From assembly GCA_030737875.1 (NCBI GenBank), contig CM060924.1, positions 150,964,197-151,028,196 on the forward strand: a stretch of 64,000 nucleotides of DNA, in the 5' to 3' direction. This document shows, in pieces, positions 47,980 to 59,082 of the stretch. The translations under genes were made by a program, and so were the position numbers. The notes below the pieces were generated by a model. The model was given only the letters and a program-made list of their open reading frames with translations. It had not been told where the DNA came from and did not search any database. Origin of the DNA: Allium sativum. Its lineage: Eukaryota > Streptophyta > Magnoliopsida > Asparagales > Amaryllidaceae. Every line of letters starts with the position of its first letter. Position 1 is the stretch's first letter.

Positions 47980-47991
47980 GCTCTGATACCA
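47980..47991 (-). other. D primer-binding site (initiator tRNA-Met)
   Basis: Minus strand TGGTATCAGAGC, two bases from the right LTR start at 47994. Confidence 0.93.
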
Positions 47992-47993
47992 AA

Positions 47994-49490
47994 TGTAAAA
48001 CCCCACATTCATTAAGGTCACTCACAAAGGGAAAGCCTTAACTTCAATGGAGCATTATGGGTACTGGAACAGAAATATTACAAGACAGACATATATAAAA
48101 CAGCGGAAAGTAAAGTAGAATTACTTCAAATCATTTATTAAATATAATTGTTTACAGTAAAAGCCCATCAACTTCCAATACCCAATTACATAGCTAAAAT
48201 ATCTGTCTTGCTCAAAAACAAAGAAGCATAAAAATAAATTGTAGTGTTCCCCAATAAAGCAAAGCAAGCCATAGCCAAGAGAAATCTAAGCCGTACATGA
48301 AAGAGCCTTGGAGCTTGGTAACATCCAAACTAAGCTGTATTCCCACCCTGCGAACTTGGGGGGAAACGGAAGAAAAAGAGGTGAAACAAAACGGGTCATT
48401 CATAAATACTGAGTAAGTACTAGTGACTTTCAGCATAAAAACCGGTAAAGATAACATGGCATGAATAAACTGAAAGTAAACATAAGCATGATGACAAGAT
48501 AAGATACAGGCACGATGACTAAGAATAGCATCATATGATTGCTGTCATGTATAACATTGCAAGGTTCCCATTCAAGATGAACTAAGTATAATTTCGTAAG
48601 ATTTCCATCGAGCATCGCAAGATTTCTCTGCTTCACCATTAAAATGATATCTATTTGCTCTGCACCACCTAACTAGGGTCCTGACTAGTCGTTTATATTA
48701 AATGCTAATATTGCAACGCGATCCCAATCCCCGCAGTGGTAGCCTTCTGGTATACATCTAGTATGAGGATTCCACCACAATCAGCCCAATTTCCATGAAG
48801 ATGTTAGATGTACCCTTAATACCGTATCGATCGGCTCCCTACCTGTACGCATGTGTAACGTGTGTCATACGACCCTATTTGATTGTAGATACCTATGCTG
48901 GTCCCATCATAGGGTGTATCAAGTCCCATGGTGGCGACCCGACACACAATTTCTAGAATGCATAGGGTATACTACAAATGCCCCAGTGCCCTGATTTTCT
49001 GCTCCGGAGTGTGTGCACGCCCGCACTCCATTAGAACCCACACTGTGCACCAACCGTCGTCGCTTTGACCGCTTACAACCAGCCCAGTAATCGTGCCCCA
49101 CCCTGCCTAGTTTCAGGGTACCATGATACCTAATTGGGTTACTGCTGAAATGGGTCCCCGTTACTAGGGTTTCCTACTGGTTAAGTTTGTGGGCCTATAT
49201 ATACAGATATTACCAACCTACCCGTGATGTACTTAACCCTCCCACCGATTCAAGCATGTTTGTTAATGGTTAATTTTATGGGCCTATATTTACTGATATT
49301 ACCCACCCATCCGATATGTACTTAACCCTCTTACTGATTCAAGCATGTTTATTTAATGGTTAAGTTCGTGGGCCTATATTTACTAATATTACCCACCTAC
49401 CCGATATGTACTTAACCCTCCCGCACATTATGTCGTAATGGTGAAGTGTTTCTTTATTCATGTTAACTTAACCCATCCACTTGTCATATT
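47994..49490 (-). mobile_element. D right (5') LTR, outer segment
   Basis: Starts TGTAAAACCCC. Bases 48448-48976 match 14043-14571 and 48977-49490 match 42493-43016. It thus shows the empty sites of C2 (AAGAT 48448-48452) and A (CTACA 48972-48976). It ends with the left TSD of E, ATATT (49486-49490). Confidence 0.93.
49486..49490. repeat. TSD of E, left copy (ATATT)
   Basis: Repeated at 62485-62489. The empty site CTTGTCATATTACTC is at 43006-43020 in the left D LTR. Confidence 0.95.
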
Positions 49491-50568
49491 CGTAATGACC
49501 CGCATTTGCAGAGGTACTATAATTAATTTATTTAATTATATAAATAGTGATATAGTGAATTAATTGGTGGTTTAATTAAGTAATGGTGAATACTTAATTT
49601 AAAATAATAAATTAAATAATATATTTAATTTTGAAATAATCAGAATTGGCAGAAATGGTGATATGGTGAGAACTGGATCATCTGTGATATTTAATTTCAA
49701 CTTGGAATTGAATTTGAATAACGAATATATTATATAAACGACAGTTTGACGTAGAGTTATAAAATAATTAAAATCGAGCTTGAAATTGCGCTGTAGTTCG
49801 TAATTTGGCGATTTGAACTTCAACTAAATGTACAGGATTCGCTTTAATCCGGATTTCTGTGAAACAAGAAACGTGCGGAGCTAGTGGAGTGTATTTTTCT
49901 AGTGGAAGAGAAAAATCAGGATTTCGTTGTATAGATTTTGAGATATGTCCAAATCAAATTTTAAAATAGTCACTATAGAATCGTTTATCCACCGTAACGG
50001 TTTATTCGATATAACTAGAGATCGGGTTTGAATTTAGACAAGATTCTTTTGGGAAATAGTGTTAATTTAATTTTCAGAATTTTATTGTAATTTTTAATTA
50101 ATTAAATAAGCAACTTTTTATTTGAAGAATTCTGCACCTTGTAATCAAGATTTTTGGGTTTCACAATATGAGTTAATCTACCGGTATTATTATATTTTTG
50201 GGATTGTGACACCTCGCTCGTTATGACCATAACATTATTTTTGTCAGTAGCGGTACATAAACAAACAAAATTTTATGTAATGGATATGCGAATCAATTTG
50301 GAAACAAGATATATACTCAAACCAAATTAGAACAATCCTACAAACAAAATAAATATATAAATTTGTATTTCTTTGTCACGTACACCTTCTTTTCTACATA
50401 CGGTGAAAACGGTGGGTACATCTATCATATGGAGGTGATAACAACTTGTGGCATAATACCAACTTCACGATGAAACTTTGTATGGCATTTTTTTGAATCC
50501 AAATAGAAACCGCATCTCATAAAAAAATAAAAATAAAAAAAGTAAAAAGTGATGGTCCAAAATCCTCC

Positions 50569-50578
50569 TATAAAAGGG
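50569..50578 (+). promoter_or_regulatory. TATA box of E left LTR
   Basis: CTATAAAAGG, about 1.08 kb into the LTR. The right LTR has CTATAAATGG at 57813-57822. The expected start of RNA is about 30 bp further on, which would leave roughly 4.6 kb of the LTR in R and U5. Confidence 0.65.
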
Positions 50579-50599
50579 AGATCTTAACCTAATTTATCG

Positions 50600-51030
50600 G
50601 TCAACCAAGTTCTGAGGTCAACCAATTCATTTTTCTGCCTCCATAACATTTCGATGGCTTGGAACTCCCTCTTTTTCAAACCGATTTATCTCCACCTCCA
50701 TCATCTTAAATCAAAACTTGTCGACTACACAATGGTTCAACTAAGGGGTACTGTAGTCTGAACGAAGATGATCGGGGCTGAGCTTTTCTGGTGACCGGGA
50801 TCTGCCCTTAAACATGTCGACGTTCGAAGGACATTGCCAGTGATTGGCGCAGTTATGGTAATCGAGACTTGGCTCGTTGGGATGAGGAACCTTCTGCGCA
50901 GACCCTGGAAGACTCTGATCAGTTTTCGGTCATCCGTCTAATGCGTGGTGGGGAAGGGCATCTGAATACTGCAAAGGGGAAGGGTATTATGTGCTGCAAG
51001 TGGTTTCATATGTGTGTTATAGAAATGTGA
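50600..51030 (+). other. Gene-like island downstream of E TATA box
   Basis: GC content rises sharply against the AT-rich LTR. An ATG at 50654 opens a 36-codon frame (45 codons in the right LTR). A second frame without ATG, 50812-51030 (right LTR 58057-58248), reads DWRSYGNRDLARWDEE..TLEDSDQF..IRLMRG and is kept in both LTRs. In the right LTR it ends at CAG|GTAGTT, a splice-donor-like site, with TTTCATTTTTCAG about 120 bp later. This could be a captured exon or an element leader. No protein family was recognised. Confidence 0.45.
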
Positions 51031-51671
51031 AGTTGGGTTTAGGTGAACGTGGGTGTATGGGAGTATGGAAGGGACAACATTGGTGTTTAAGGAGTACAAC
51101 GGTGATTTCATTTTTCAGTAATGGATAGAAAATACTTACGTTGGCCATAAATACACACAGTAGCTTGAGACTTGTATTAGGGAAGAGTGTGTGAACAGAG
51201 TGAGGATCTGAGAAAGCAAGGCAAGGCGGAGGATTCAAGTGTTGAATAATGGAGGGTTAGTTCGAGAGGGAGGAGTTTGTTCGTGATCCTTATTCTGTAT
51301 TTACATTGAGTATTGGAAGAGATAGTGGAAGTTAAGAGGGGTCACTAACATTGATTTTTGGTTTTGGTAAAGTGAACGAGGCCGGTTTCGGCTGAAGGTA
51401 GTGGGCCGGAATTTAAAGTGGTGAGGCCTACTAGTTTTATTAATCCAAGTTTATTTTAAATTATATAAATGTATCCGTGAACTTAGAAAATTAATATCTT
51501 TGTCATATTTTAACGGAATTCAGCGAAAAAAGATCCGACGTGATCGTATGGACGGTAGCTACACTAAGTAACTGACTGGTAGTGAATACGAGCTCGTTAC
51601 AATTTATTGCAAAATAAATTGTACGTCTGAATCAAAGATGGTTAATCGTTATTTAACGATAACTGTCCAAT

Positions 51672-51686
51672 GTGAGTAAAACTCAC
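51672..51686 (+). promoter_or_regulatory. GTGAGT/ACTCAC hairpin, E left LTR
   Basis: A 6-bp stem with an AAA loop. The word GTGAGT is a splice-donor consensus. The right copy is at 58917-58931. It is equivalent in position to the A and B hairpins. Confidence 0.72.
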
Positions 51687-51918
51687 TAACTCTGAACAGT
51701 TTATAATTTCACGTTGTATTTTTTGAACTGTTAAATATTGGCTGATTGACTGTGTGTTGACTGTTTGATTGAACTGCTAGTCAGTTAGTGGAAATTATAT
51801 AAATAAATATATATAAAACGTAAATCAAATATTGATTCTGTTAACAGAATATTTCATATTGAACTGATAGTGATGTTGATTATATTGTGTAACATCTGTG
51901 ATGCAAGGAAACCAGTCG

Positions 51919-51940
51919 GAGGAATCCAACTAGATTCCTC
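51919..51940 (+). promoter_or_regulatory. Hairpin GAGGAATCCA/TAGATTCCTC, E left LTR
   Basis: A 10-bp stem with one mismatch here, and perfect in the right LTR (59184-59205). It is homologous to the B hairpin at 19824-19845. Confidence 0.72.
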
Positions 51941-52079
51941 AACATTTATTTTACTGTTTTTCATATATTGTAATATATGACGTGATATAAATATGTGGTT
52001 GTTTATGTGTGTTTGAACGATATCGATCGGGGTTATTTGGTATTTTAAATACCCGGGAAAATACTAGAATGTTAAAAGG

Positions 52080-53420
52080 GAATTTTCAAAAATATATTTG
52101 AAAAGAAAATATTCATAAAATCAAAGGATTTTATAAATGGGAAATAGAAATAAAATCAAAGGATTTTATAAGAGAAATAAAATCAAAGGATTTTATAAAA
52201 GGCAAAAGATTTATAAAACGAAAAGGGTTTTATAAAGGGAATAGATTTATAAAATCAAAGGATTTTATAAAAAGAGATATTTATTTAGAAATAAATAAAT
52301 AGGATTATAAAGGTTATTTATTTAGAAAATAAATAAAAGATTTAAAAGGAGATATTTATTTAGAAAATAAATAAAGTTAAAAAGAAAATATTTATTTGTT
52401 AAATAAATAGAATAAAATAAAAAATTTATTCGTTAAATAGAATTGAAGAAATATTTATAAATTTGCATATTTATAAATAGGAAATATATTTGTAAACCAA
52501 AGATATAGGAAATATATTTGTAAACCAAATATATAGGAAATATATTTGTAAACCTAACATAAAGGAAGGTATTTGAAAAAAAACAAATAAAAGGGAAATA
52601 TATTTGAAAGCCAAATGTAAAGGGAAATATATTTGAAAACCAAATGTAAGGAAAATATATTTGTACAACAAATATAAAGGAAAATATTTTTCAAACAGAT
52701 AGAAAGAGAAATAGTTGTAAACCATTTACAAATAGAATAGAGATTAAAAGAAAATATTTTGTAAAACATTTACAAATAGGATTTAAAAGGAGATATTTGT
52801 AAAATAGTTACAAATAGATTAAATGGGATTATTTATTTATTTAGGGAATAAATAAAAAAAGAAAAAGGAATATTTATTTGTTAAATAAATAGGAAAGGTA
52901 AAAGAAATATTTATTTGTTAAGTAAAAAGAACTGAGAAGGGAATAGTTATTTGTTAAGTAAACAAATAGAAAGGGATAAATAAAAGGAGTTAATTCAAAT
53001 GAGTTAATCAAATATTAGTTATTCGATTAGAGTTAATCGAAGAGAGTAAATGAGTTAGAGTAAACCAGTTAGAGTTAAATCGATAGGGTTAATTAAATAG
53101 AGTTTATAGAATTTGCGTTAATCGAATAATAGTTATTCGAATAGAGTTAAAATGAGTTAATCAAATATTAGTTTATTCGAATAGATTTAAATAAAAAGAG
53201 TTATCGATTAGTTTAATCGAAGTGTGTTATCGAATATAGTTTATTCGAAGGAGTTATCGAACTTAGTTATTCGAAGGAGTTATCGAATGTAGTTATTCGA
53301 TAGAGTTATTTGATTAAAGTTAAATTAAAGGAGTCAATCGATTAAAGTTATGTTAAAAGGAGTAAATCAAAACTAGTTTATTCGAATAGAATTAAAGGAG
53401 TTGGACTCGTAAATTATATC
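52080..53420. repeat. A/T-rich degenerate tandem arrays, E left LTR
   Basis: Four successive word families: AAATCAAAGGATTTTATAAA (52110-52275), ATTTATTTAGAAAATAAATAAA (52280-52450), GGAAATATATTTGTAAACCAAA (52480-52690) and GTTATCGAA/AGTTATTCGAA (53000-53420). The right LTR counterpart is 59340-60670. Long-looking frames through them are low-complexity. Confidence 0.8.
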
Positions 53421-55238
53421 CGGAAGTTACGTAAGGAAGTGTTAAAGAGTTAAAAGATGAACTTACCCTATTTTGAGATTTGAAATGTTGTTCAGTTATG
53501 GTCTGAGAGGTAGTTATACCACAACATGATTGACTTCGTTTTTAATTTAGAAATGGTTAAGGTTCGAGAGTGAAAGTGGTTAAGTGAATTTAGTAAATAA
53601 GTATAGTGGTTTGAGTTGTCGTCGCGATGTTGATTTAAACATCTGTTTAAATCCATGTAAAGAATATTTGGAAATGTTTTCCAAATAGAATCAGAAACAT
53701 AATCAGATGTTGAATATAGGGAAACAGAAGATAAGTAAGTTAATGAACTAAAGAGATAAATGTTAAATGATGATTGATCGATAAAATTTCCATTTGGAAA
53801 TAATATCGTTGTTTGTACACATATTTTTCTTTGATAGTTAAATCACAGACTATCAAAGTTTTTACCATTTTAATGTTGTTAATATGGGGAGACCAGTTGG
53901 ATTATTATCCGAAGAACCACTCCGTATTGGCACAAGCGTTGCGAATCATATATGCCAAAGAAAATTGAAGACGGAGTAAAGTGCAAGGGCTATTGTATAA
54001 ATCTTGGATAACAGTGCCTAAGATGGATATACTGAATAGTACCTTCGGTTCATCCTGTTCCTTGATGACTTGTATGGACGGATGTCTGACAGAGTATTTC
54101 CAGACGATCACGTAAATTGATTTCTCCAACCGTACCAAGAGTGGAAGCGGAGAAGGAAACTTCTTTTAACTAACACATAATGTATTGTTGAGGACATCAA
54201 TCAGTGGTTGATGGATTTGATGATGTGGCATTCAAAGTGAATCCTGTGTGATGATAAAGCATAGCTTCTAGCCTCACATCCGTTAAATGACAGAAATTGG
54301 GCAGGCAGCATGGCTATGTAGGTCGCACCTATTAGGGTGTAAAATCACCTGATCTAGAGTTTCATTTACTTCTAAAAATCTATTGTCGATACTGTCCCAT
54401 TCGGGAAACGATTGCCGATCCCAACCGATGGTGATATACATTCGATACACTCAAGCGAAATGAGTGGTCGATCATGTGTGGCCGGGTTGAAAGATGTTCT
54501 TGTCGAGCCCAGTGTATTCCTCTCTACAGGTACACTAGCAAAAGGTGGTTCCATACCTTGTCATAGTTGGAAATCCATTACCCAATACGTGCTTGCGGTT
54601 TTGATTGTATACTATATATGTAGAACGTGAGATGAAAGCATTTCTGCTAGATGATTATTATACAATGGTTGATAGACATTATTATAATATCAAAAGGTTT
54701 TTGATATAAAGATATTTTGGATTCTCATAAGGGAAAAACCCGTTCCGTTATACGGTGTGGTCTAATGACATATCGTTTACTTGTTCGAATTGTTTAAACT
54801 GTTTTACTCACACCATTCCCATGACTGACCCAGAGTTTATTTTGTTTTGTTTTCCCTAAAATCTTGGGTGCCCAATTTTGTACGGGCAGTCAAGTAGTCA
54901 GGATTTACAGATACTTGAAGGGCTTGGAGCAGGAGGCTTCAGGATTGTATAGCTATAGTTATTTCCACTGTGTTGTAAGTGTTATACTCTGATAATGTTA
55001 TTGTATACATATAATGATTTTATTTCAAGGATATGTTATCTATTATATGTTATTCGTTCCGCTGTGAGGTTCGTGTTACTCTGATGTTGTGTTCTTCTTC
55101 TTCTATTCTAAGTTTCTATCTTATCTATCCTAGCCCTCTAATTTCTTTCATTAACATTCGGTTATTTTCGATCCTTGGATGTTCGATATGTGTTGTATAT
55201 CGGATAACCAAGATCGCATTTTTCCGGGTCGTTACAGT

Positions 55239-55250
55239 TGTTATCAGAGC
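55239..55250 (+). other. E primer-binding site (initiator tRNA-Met, one mismatch)
   Basis: TGTTATCAGAGC, one base different from TGGTATCAGAGC, two bases after the LTR end. Confidence 0.85.
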
Positions 55251-55283
55251 TTAAGTTTGAATTACCTTGGCTCTGGGGCATGA

Positions 55284-55320
55284 CTCGGTAGAGATAGGGT
55301 TAGTAATACCCTAGATTGAG
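55284..55320 (+). promoter_or_regulatory. 37-nt post-PBS stem-loop, E
   Basis: Outer arms CTCGGT/ATTGAG (with two G-U pairs) and inner arms TAGGGT/ACCCTA, fully paired, 33 nt after the PBS. The inner pair that is A-T in A is G-C here on both strands. Confidence 0.73.
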
Positions 55321-56718
55321 TTTGAGTGTATATATACGAGTGCGTATTTGTAATTTGATATAAAGTGGTTTTATATTATGGAGATTCATTGGTCGAGTTG
55401 TTTATCGGTTCTGGTCGATCAGTTTGATCCACTGTATCGGTAGGAGTGTATAAACACATGAATACGATGGGTCGACACGATATGTTTTGAAAAGAAGGTA
55501 AATTAAAATAAGTTTACCCAAAGTATATCTTGATATAGAGAAGATATATATATCAAAATTATAATATAGTGGATATATTGGTTGTAATCATAATCGAGTA
55601 AGATTATAAATTAAATGGTTATGTAAATAACCAATCAGATTCATATAAGTGAAATACGTGTAATCAAATGATTTAAATCTGAAATTTAAACCAAAAATTT
55701 AATTAAAACTCTGGAAAATTGGATAAGTATTTGTAAATGGATTTGGATTAAAAATAAGGAAAATTTAAGATCCTGGGAGATTTTAAATTGTTTTACAAGC
55801 AGTGTGAATTATATTTTGAAATGAATTTCAAAGTGGAAATATTTAGAAATGGTTTTATAGTATTGAACTCACTTCAATCGCTGGAAAATAGATTCTGATG
55901 ATGACAGCTGCTCATCAGTATTCATTTTCGAGTTATAAGTAACGAATTACTACCAGGGATACTGTTTTGAATTTGTTTTGGGAAAGACAAGTTGTGTTGA
56001 ATTTCAAAAAGGAAAATTTGATTTTTGAAAAGAGTAAACTGTTTAAAAACTCCCAGGGAAAGACTGTTTGAATTAAAAACAAATTTAACAGAAATTTATG
56101 AAAGCAAATTTGAAATAAAGTAAAGCCAGTAAAGTGGTAACTGAGATTTAATTAGAATGATATCAAGACAAATTGGATTGTGAGATTCAAATTTGAAGTG
56201 TAATGTGATAATCAAGTTAAGAGTTAGGAATCGAGAAGAAACTCGAGTTGAAATGATACTTGGCTTGGATATAAGCAAATGATTGTGTTGTGGATAAGAG
56301 CAGATTGGAATTTGATTGGGATGACCCTTGTATCCGCTGAATTGATAACAGGTGGAAAGGATATAATGATATGCCGACAAAAGGTACAAATTTATATTTC
56401 TATTGGATATAAGATTTATGAGCCAAATTGGCAAGCCGCTTGGCTGTTTGATTTTCTTTTGGGTTGGAGATGGCTTAGAGAGGCAAGTTGGAGTTTGACC
56501 TATTGACCAGTACAAAGGAGGTGTTGGCGAAATTTTTCGAAAAGTTAAGGAGTTAGAATTTTTTTAGGATTTTTGAAAATTTTCGATAATATGAATGAAT
56601 AAATAATTTAATTAAAATTATTTTGGTTTAGTTGCAACTGAAGATAAGAAGTGAACGAATAAGTTCTAACCAGTCGATAGGGTCGTCCTCTACCTTAGCA
56701 ATTTCGAGGACGAAATTA

Positions 56719-56735
56719 TTTTAAGTGGGGAAGAT
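56719..56735 (+). other. E polypurine tract
   Basis: TTTTAAGTGGGGAAGAT directly before the 3' LTR, preceded by AATTTCGAGGACGAAATT. Confidence 0.88.
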
Positions 56736-59046
56736 TATAATGACCCGCATTTACAGAGGTATTATAATTAATTTATTTAATTATATAAATAGTGATATAG
56801 TTAATCAAATGGTGGTTTAACTAAATAATGGTGAATATTTAATTTAAAATAATAAATTAAATAATATATTTAATTCTGAAATAATCAGAATTGGCTGAAA
56901 TGGTGATATGGTGAGAACTGGATCATCTGTGATATTTAATTCAGCTTGGAATTGAATTTGAATAACGAATATATTATATAAACGACAGTTTGAACGTAGA
57001 GTTATAATATAATTAAACTCGAGCTTGAAATGGCGCTGTAGTTTGTAATTTGGCGATTCGAACTTCAACTGAATGTACATGATTTGTTTTAAGCCGGATT
57101 TCTGTGAAACAAGAAACGTATGGAGCTGATGGAGTGTATTTTTCTAGTGGAAGAGAAAAATCAGGATTTCGTCGTATAGATTTTGAGATATGTCCAAATC
57201 AAATTTTAAAATAGTCGCTATAGAATCGTTTATCCACCGTAACGTTTTATTCGATATAACTAGAGATCGAGTTTGAATTTAGACAAGGTTCTTTTGGGAA
57301 ATAGTGATAATTTAATTTTTAGAATTTTATTGTAATTTTTAATTAATTAAATAAGCAACTTTTTATTTGAAGAATTCTGCACCATGTAATCAACATTTTT
57401 CGGTTTCACAATATGAGTTAATCTACCGGTATTATTATATTTTTGGGATCATGACACCTCGCTCGTTACGACCATAACCTTATTTCTATCAGTAGCGGTA
57501 CATAAACAAACAAAGTATTACGTAATGGATATGCGAATCAATTTGGAAACAAGATATATACTCAAAGCAAATTAGAACAATCCTACTAACAAAATAAATA
57601 TATAAATTTGTATTTCTTAGTCATGTACACCTTCTTTTCAACATATGGTGAAAAGGGTTGGTACATCTATCATATTGAGGTGATCACAACTCGTGGCATA
57701 ATACCAACTTCACGCTGAAACTTCGTATGGCATTTTTTTGAATCCAAATAGAAACCTGATCTCATAAAAAAATAAAAATAAAAAAAGTAAAAAGTGATGG
57801 TCCAAAATCCTTCTATAAATGGGAGCCCTTAACCTAATTTATCGGTCAACCAAGTTCTGAGGTCAACCAATTCATTTTTCCGCCTCCATAACATTTCAAT
57901 GGCTAGGAACTCCCTCTTTTTCAAACCGATTTATCTCCAACTCAATCATCTTAAATCAAAACTTGTCGACTACACAATGGTTCAGCTAAGGGGTCCTGCA
58001 GTCCGATCGAAGATGATCGGGGCTGAGCTTTTCTAGTGACCGGGATCTGCCCTTAAACATGTCAACGTTCAAAGGACATTGCCAATGATTGGCGCAACTA
58101 TGGTAATCGAGACTTGGATCGTTGGGATGAGGAAGCTTCGGTGCAGACCCTGGAAGACTCTGATCAGTTTCCGGTCATCCGACTAATGCGCGGTGTGGAA
58201 GGGCATCCGAATACTGCAAAGGGGAAGGGTATTCTATGCTGCAGGTAGTTTCGTATGTGTGTTATAGAAATGTGAAATTGGGTTCAGGTGAACGCGGGTG
58301 TATGGGAGTATGGAAGGGACGACATTGGTGTTTAAGGAGTACAACGGTGATTTCATTTTTCAGTAATGGATAGAAAATACTTACGTTGGCCATAAATACA
58401 CACAGTAGCTTGAGACTTGTATTAGGGAAGAGTGTGTGAACATAGTGAGGATCTGAGAAAGCAAGGCAAGGCGGAGGATTCAAGTGTTGAATACTGGAGG
58501 GTTATTTCGAGAGGGAGGAGTTTGTTCGTGATCCTTATTCTACATTTACGTTGAGTATTGGAAGAGATAGTGGAAGTTAAGAGGGGTCACTAACGTTGAT
58601 TTTTGGTTTTGGTAAAGTGAACGAGGCCGGTTTGGGCTGAACTTAGTGGGCCGGAATTTAAAGTGGTGAGGCCTACTAGTTTTATTAATCCAAGTTTATT
58701 TTAAATTATATAAATGTATACGCGAACTTAGAAAATTAATATCTTCGTCATATGTTAACGGAAATCAGCGAAACAAGATCTGACGTGATCGTATGGACGG
58801 TGGCTACACCACGGAACTGACTAGGGGTGAATCCGAGCTCGTTACAATTTATTGCAAAATAAATTGTACGTCTGAATCAAAGACAGTTAATCGTTATTTA
58901 ACGATAACTGTCCAATGTGAGTAAAACTCACTAGCTCTGAACAGTTTATAATTTTGTGGTGAATTTTTAGAACTGTTAAATATTGGCTGATTGACTGTTT
59001 GTTGACTGTTTGATTGAACTGCTAGTCAGTTAGCGGAAATTATATA

Positions 59047-59082
<36 letters not shown>

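Larger units (their letters stand above)
45606..47993 (-). mobile_element. D internal region, 2.39 kb, Ty3/Gypsy remnant
   Basis: Bounded by the PPT and PBS. The PBS-proximal third holds a decayed gag zinc knuckle and protease. No reverse transcriptase, RNase H or integrase is visible in 45630-47040, so pol was deleted. A 90-codon plus-strand frame at 46672-46944 is not recognisable and is opposite to the element. Together with the LTR this places D in Ty3/Gypsy. Confidence 0.85.
49491..55236 (+). mobile_element. E left (5') LTR, 5746 bp
   Basis: Starts CGTAATGACCC (TG mutated to CG) and ends GGGTCGTTACA. It aligns with 56736-62484. In plus order it has an LTR start core (49690-50000), a promoter/leader cassette (50205-51601), the GTGAGT hairpin (51672-51686), the GAGGAATCCA hairpin (51919-51940), A/T-rich arrays (52080-53420) and the conserved terminal block, with the CCGT/ACGG motif at 54737-54762. 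About 11 differences from the other LTR are counted by eye in the last 330 bp. Confidence 0.93.
55237..56735 (+). mobile_element. E internal region, 1.50 kb, non-coding
   Basis: Runs from PBS to PPT. It holds the 37-nt stem-loop (55284-55320), a stretch matching the PBS-side half of the B internal region, the pre-PPT module (56300-56560, GCCGACAAAAGGTAC at 56373 and GTACAAAGGAGGTGTTGGCG at about 56510), and the CGAGGACGAAATT pol-end fossil. No gag or pol was seen. The 75-codon frame at 56279-56506 lies in the module and is not considered a gene. Confidence 0.87.

Noticed and set aside
51017..51238. 73-codon minus-strand frame conserved at 58262-58483
   Set aside because: The two LTRs of E are similar throughout. 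Few substitutions are available to show selection, and the product is unrecognised.
56279..56506. 75-codon frame with many Trp and Leu, possible membrane protein
   Set aside because: It overlaps the conserved non-coding pre-PPT module, and the homologous A and B segments do not keep the frame.
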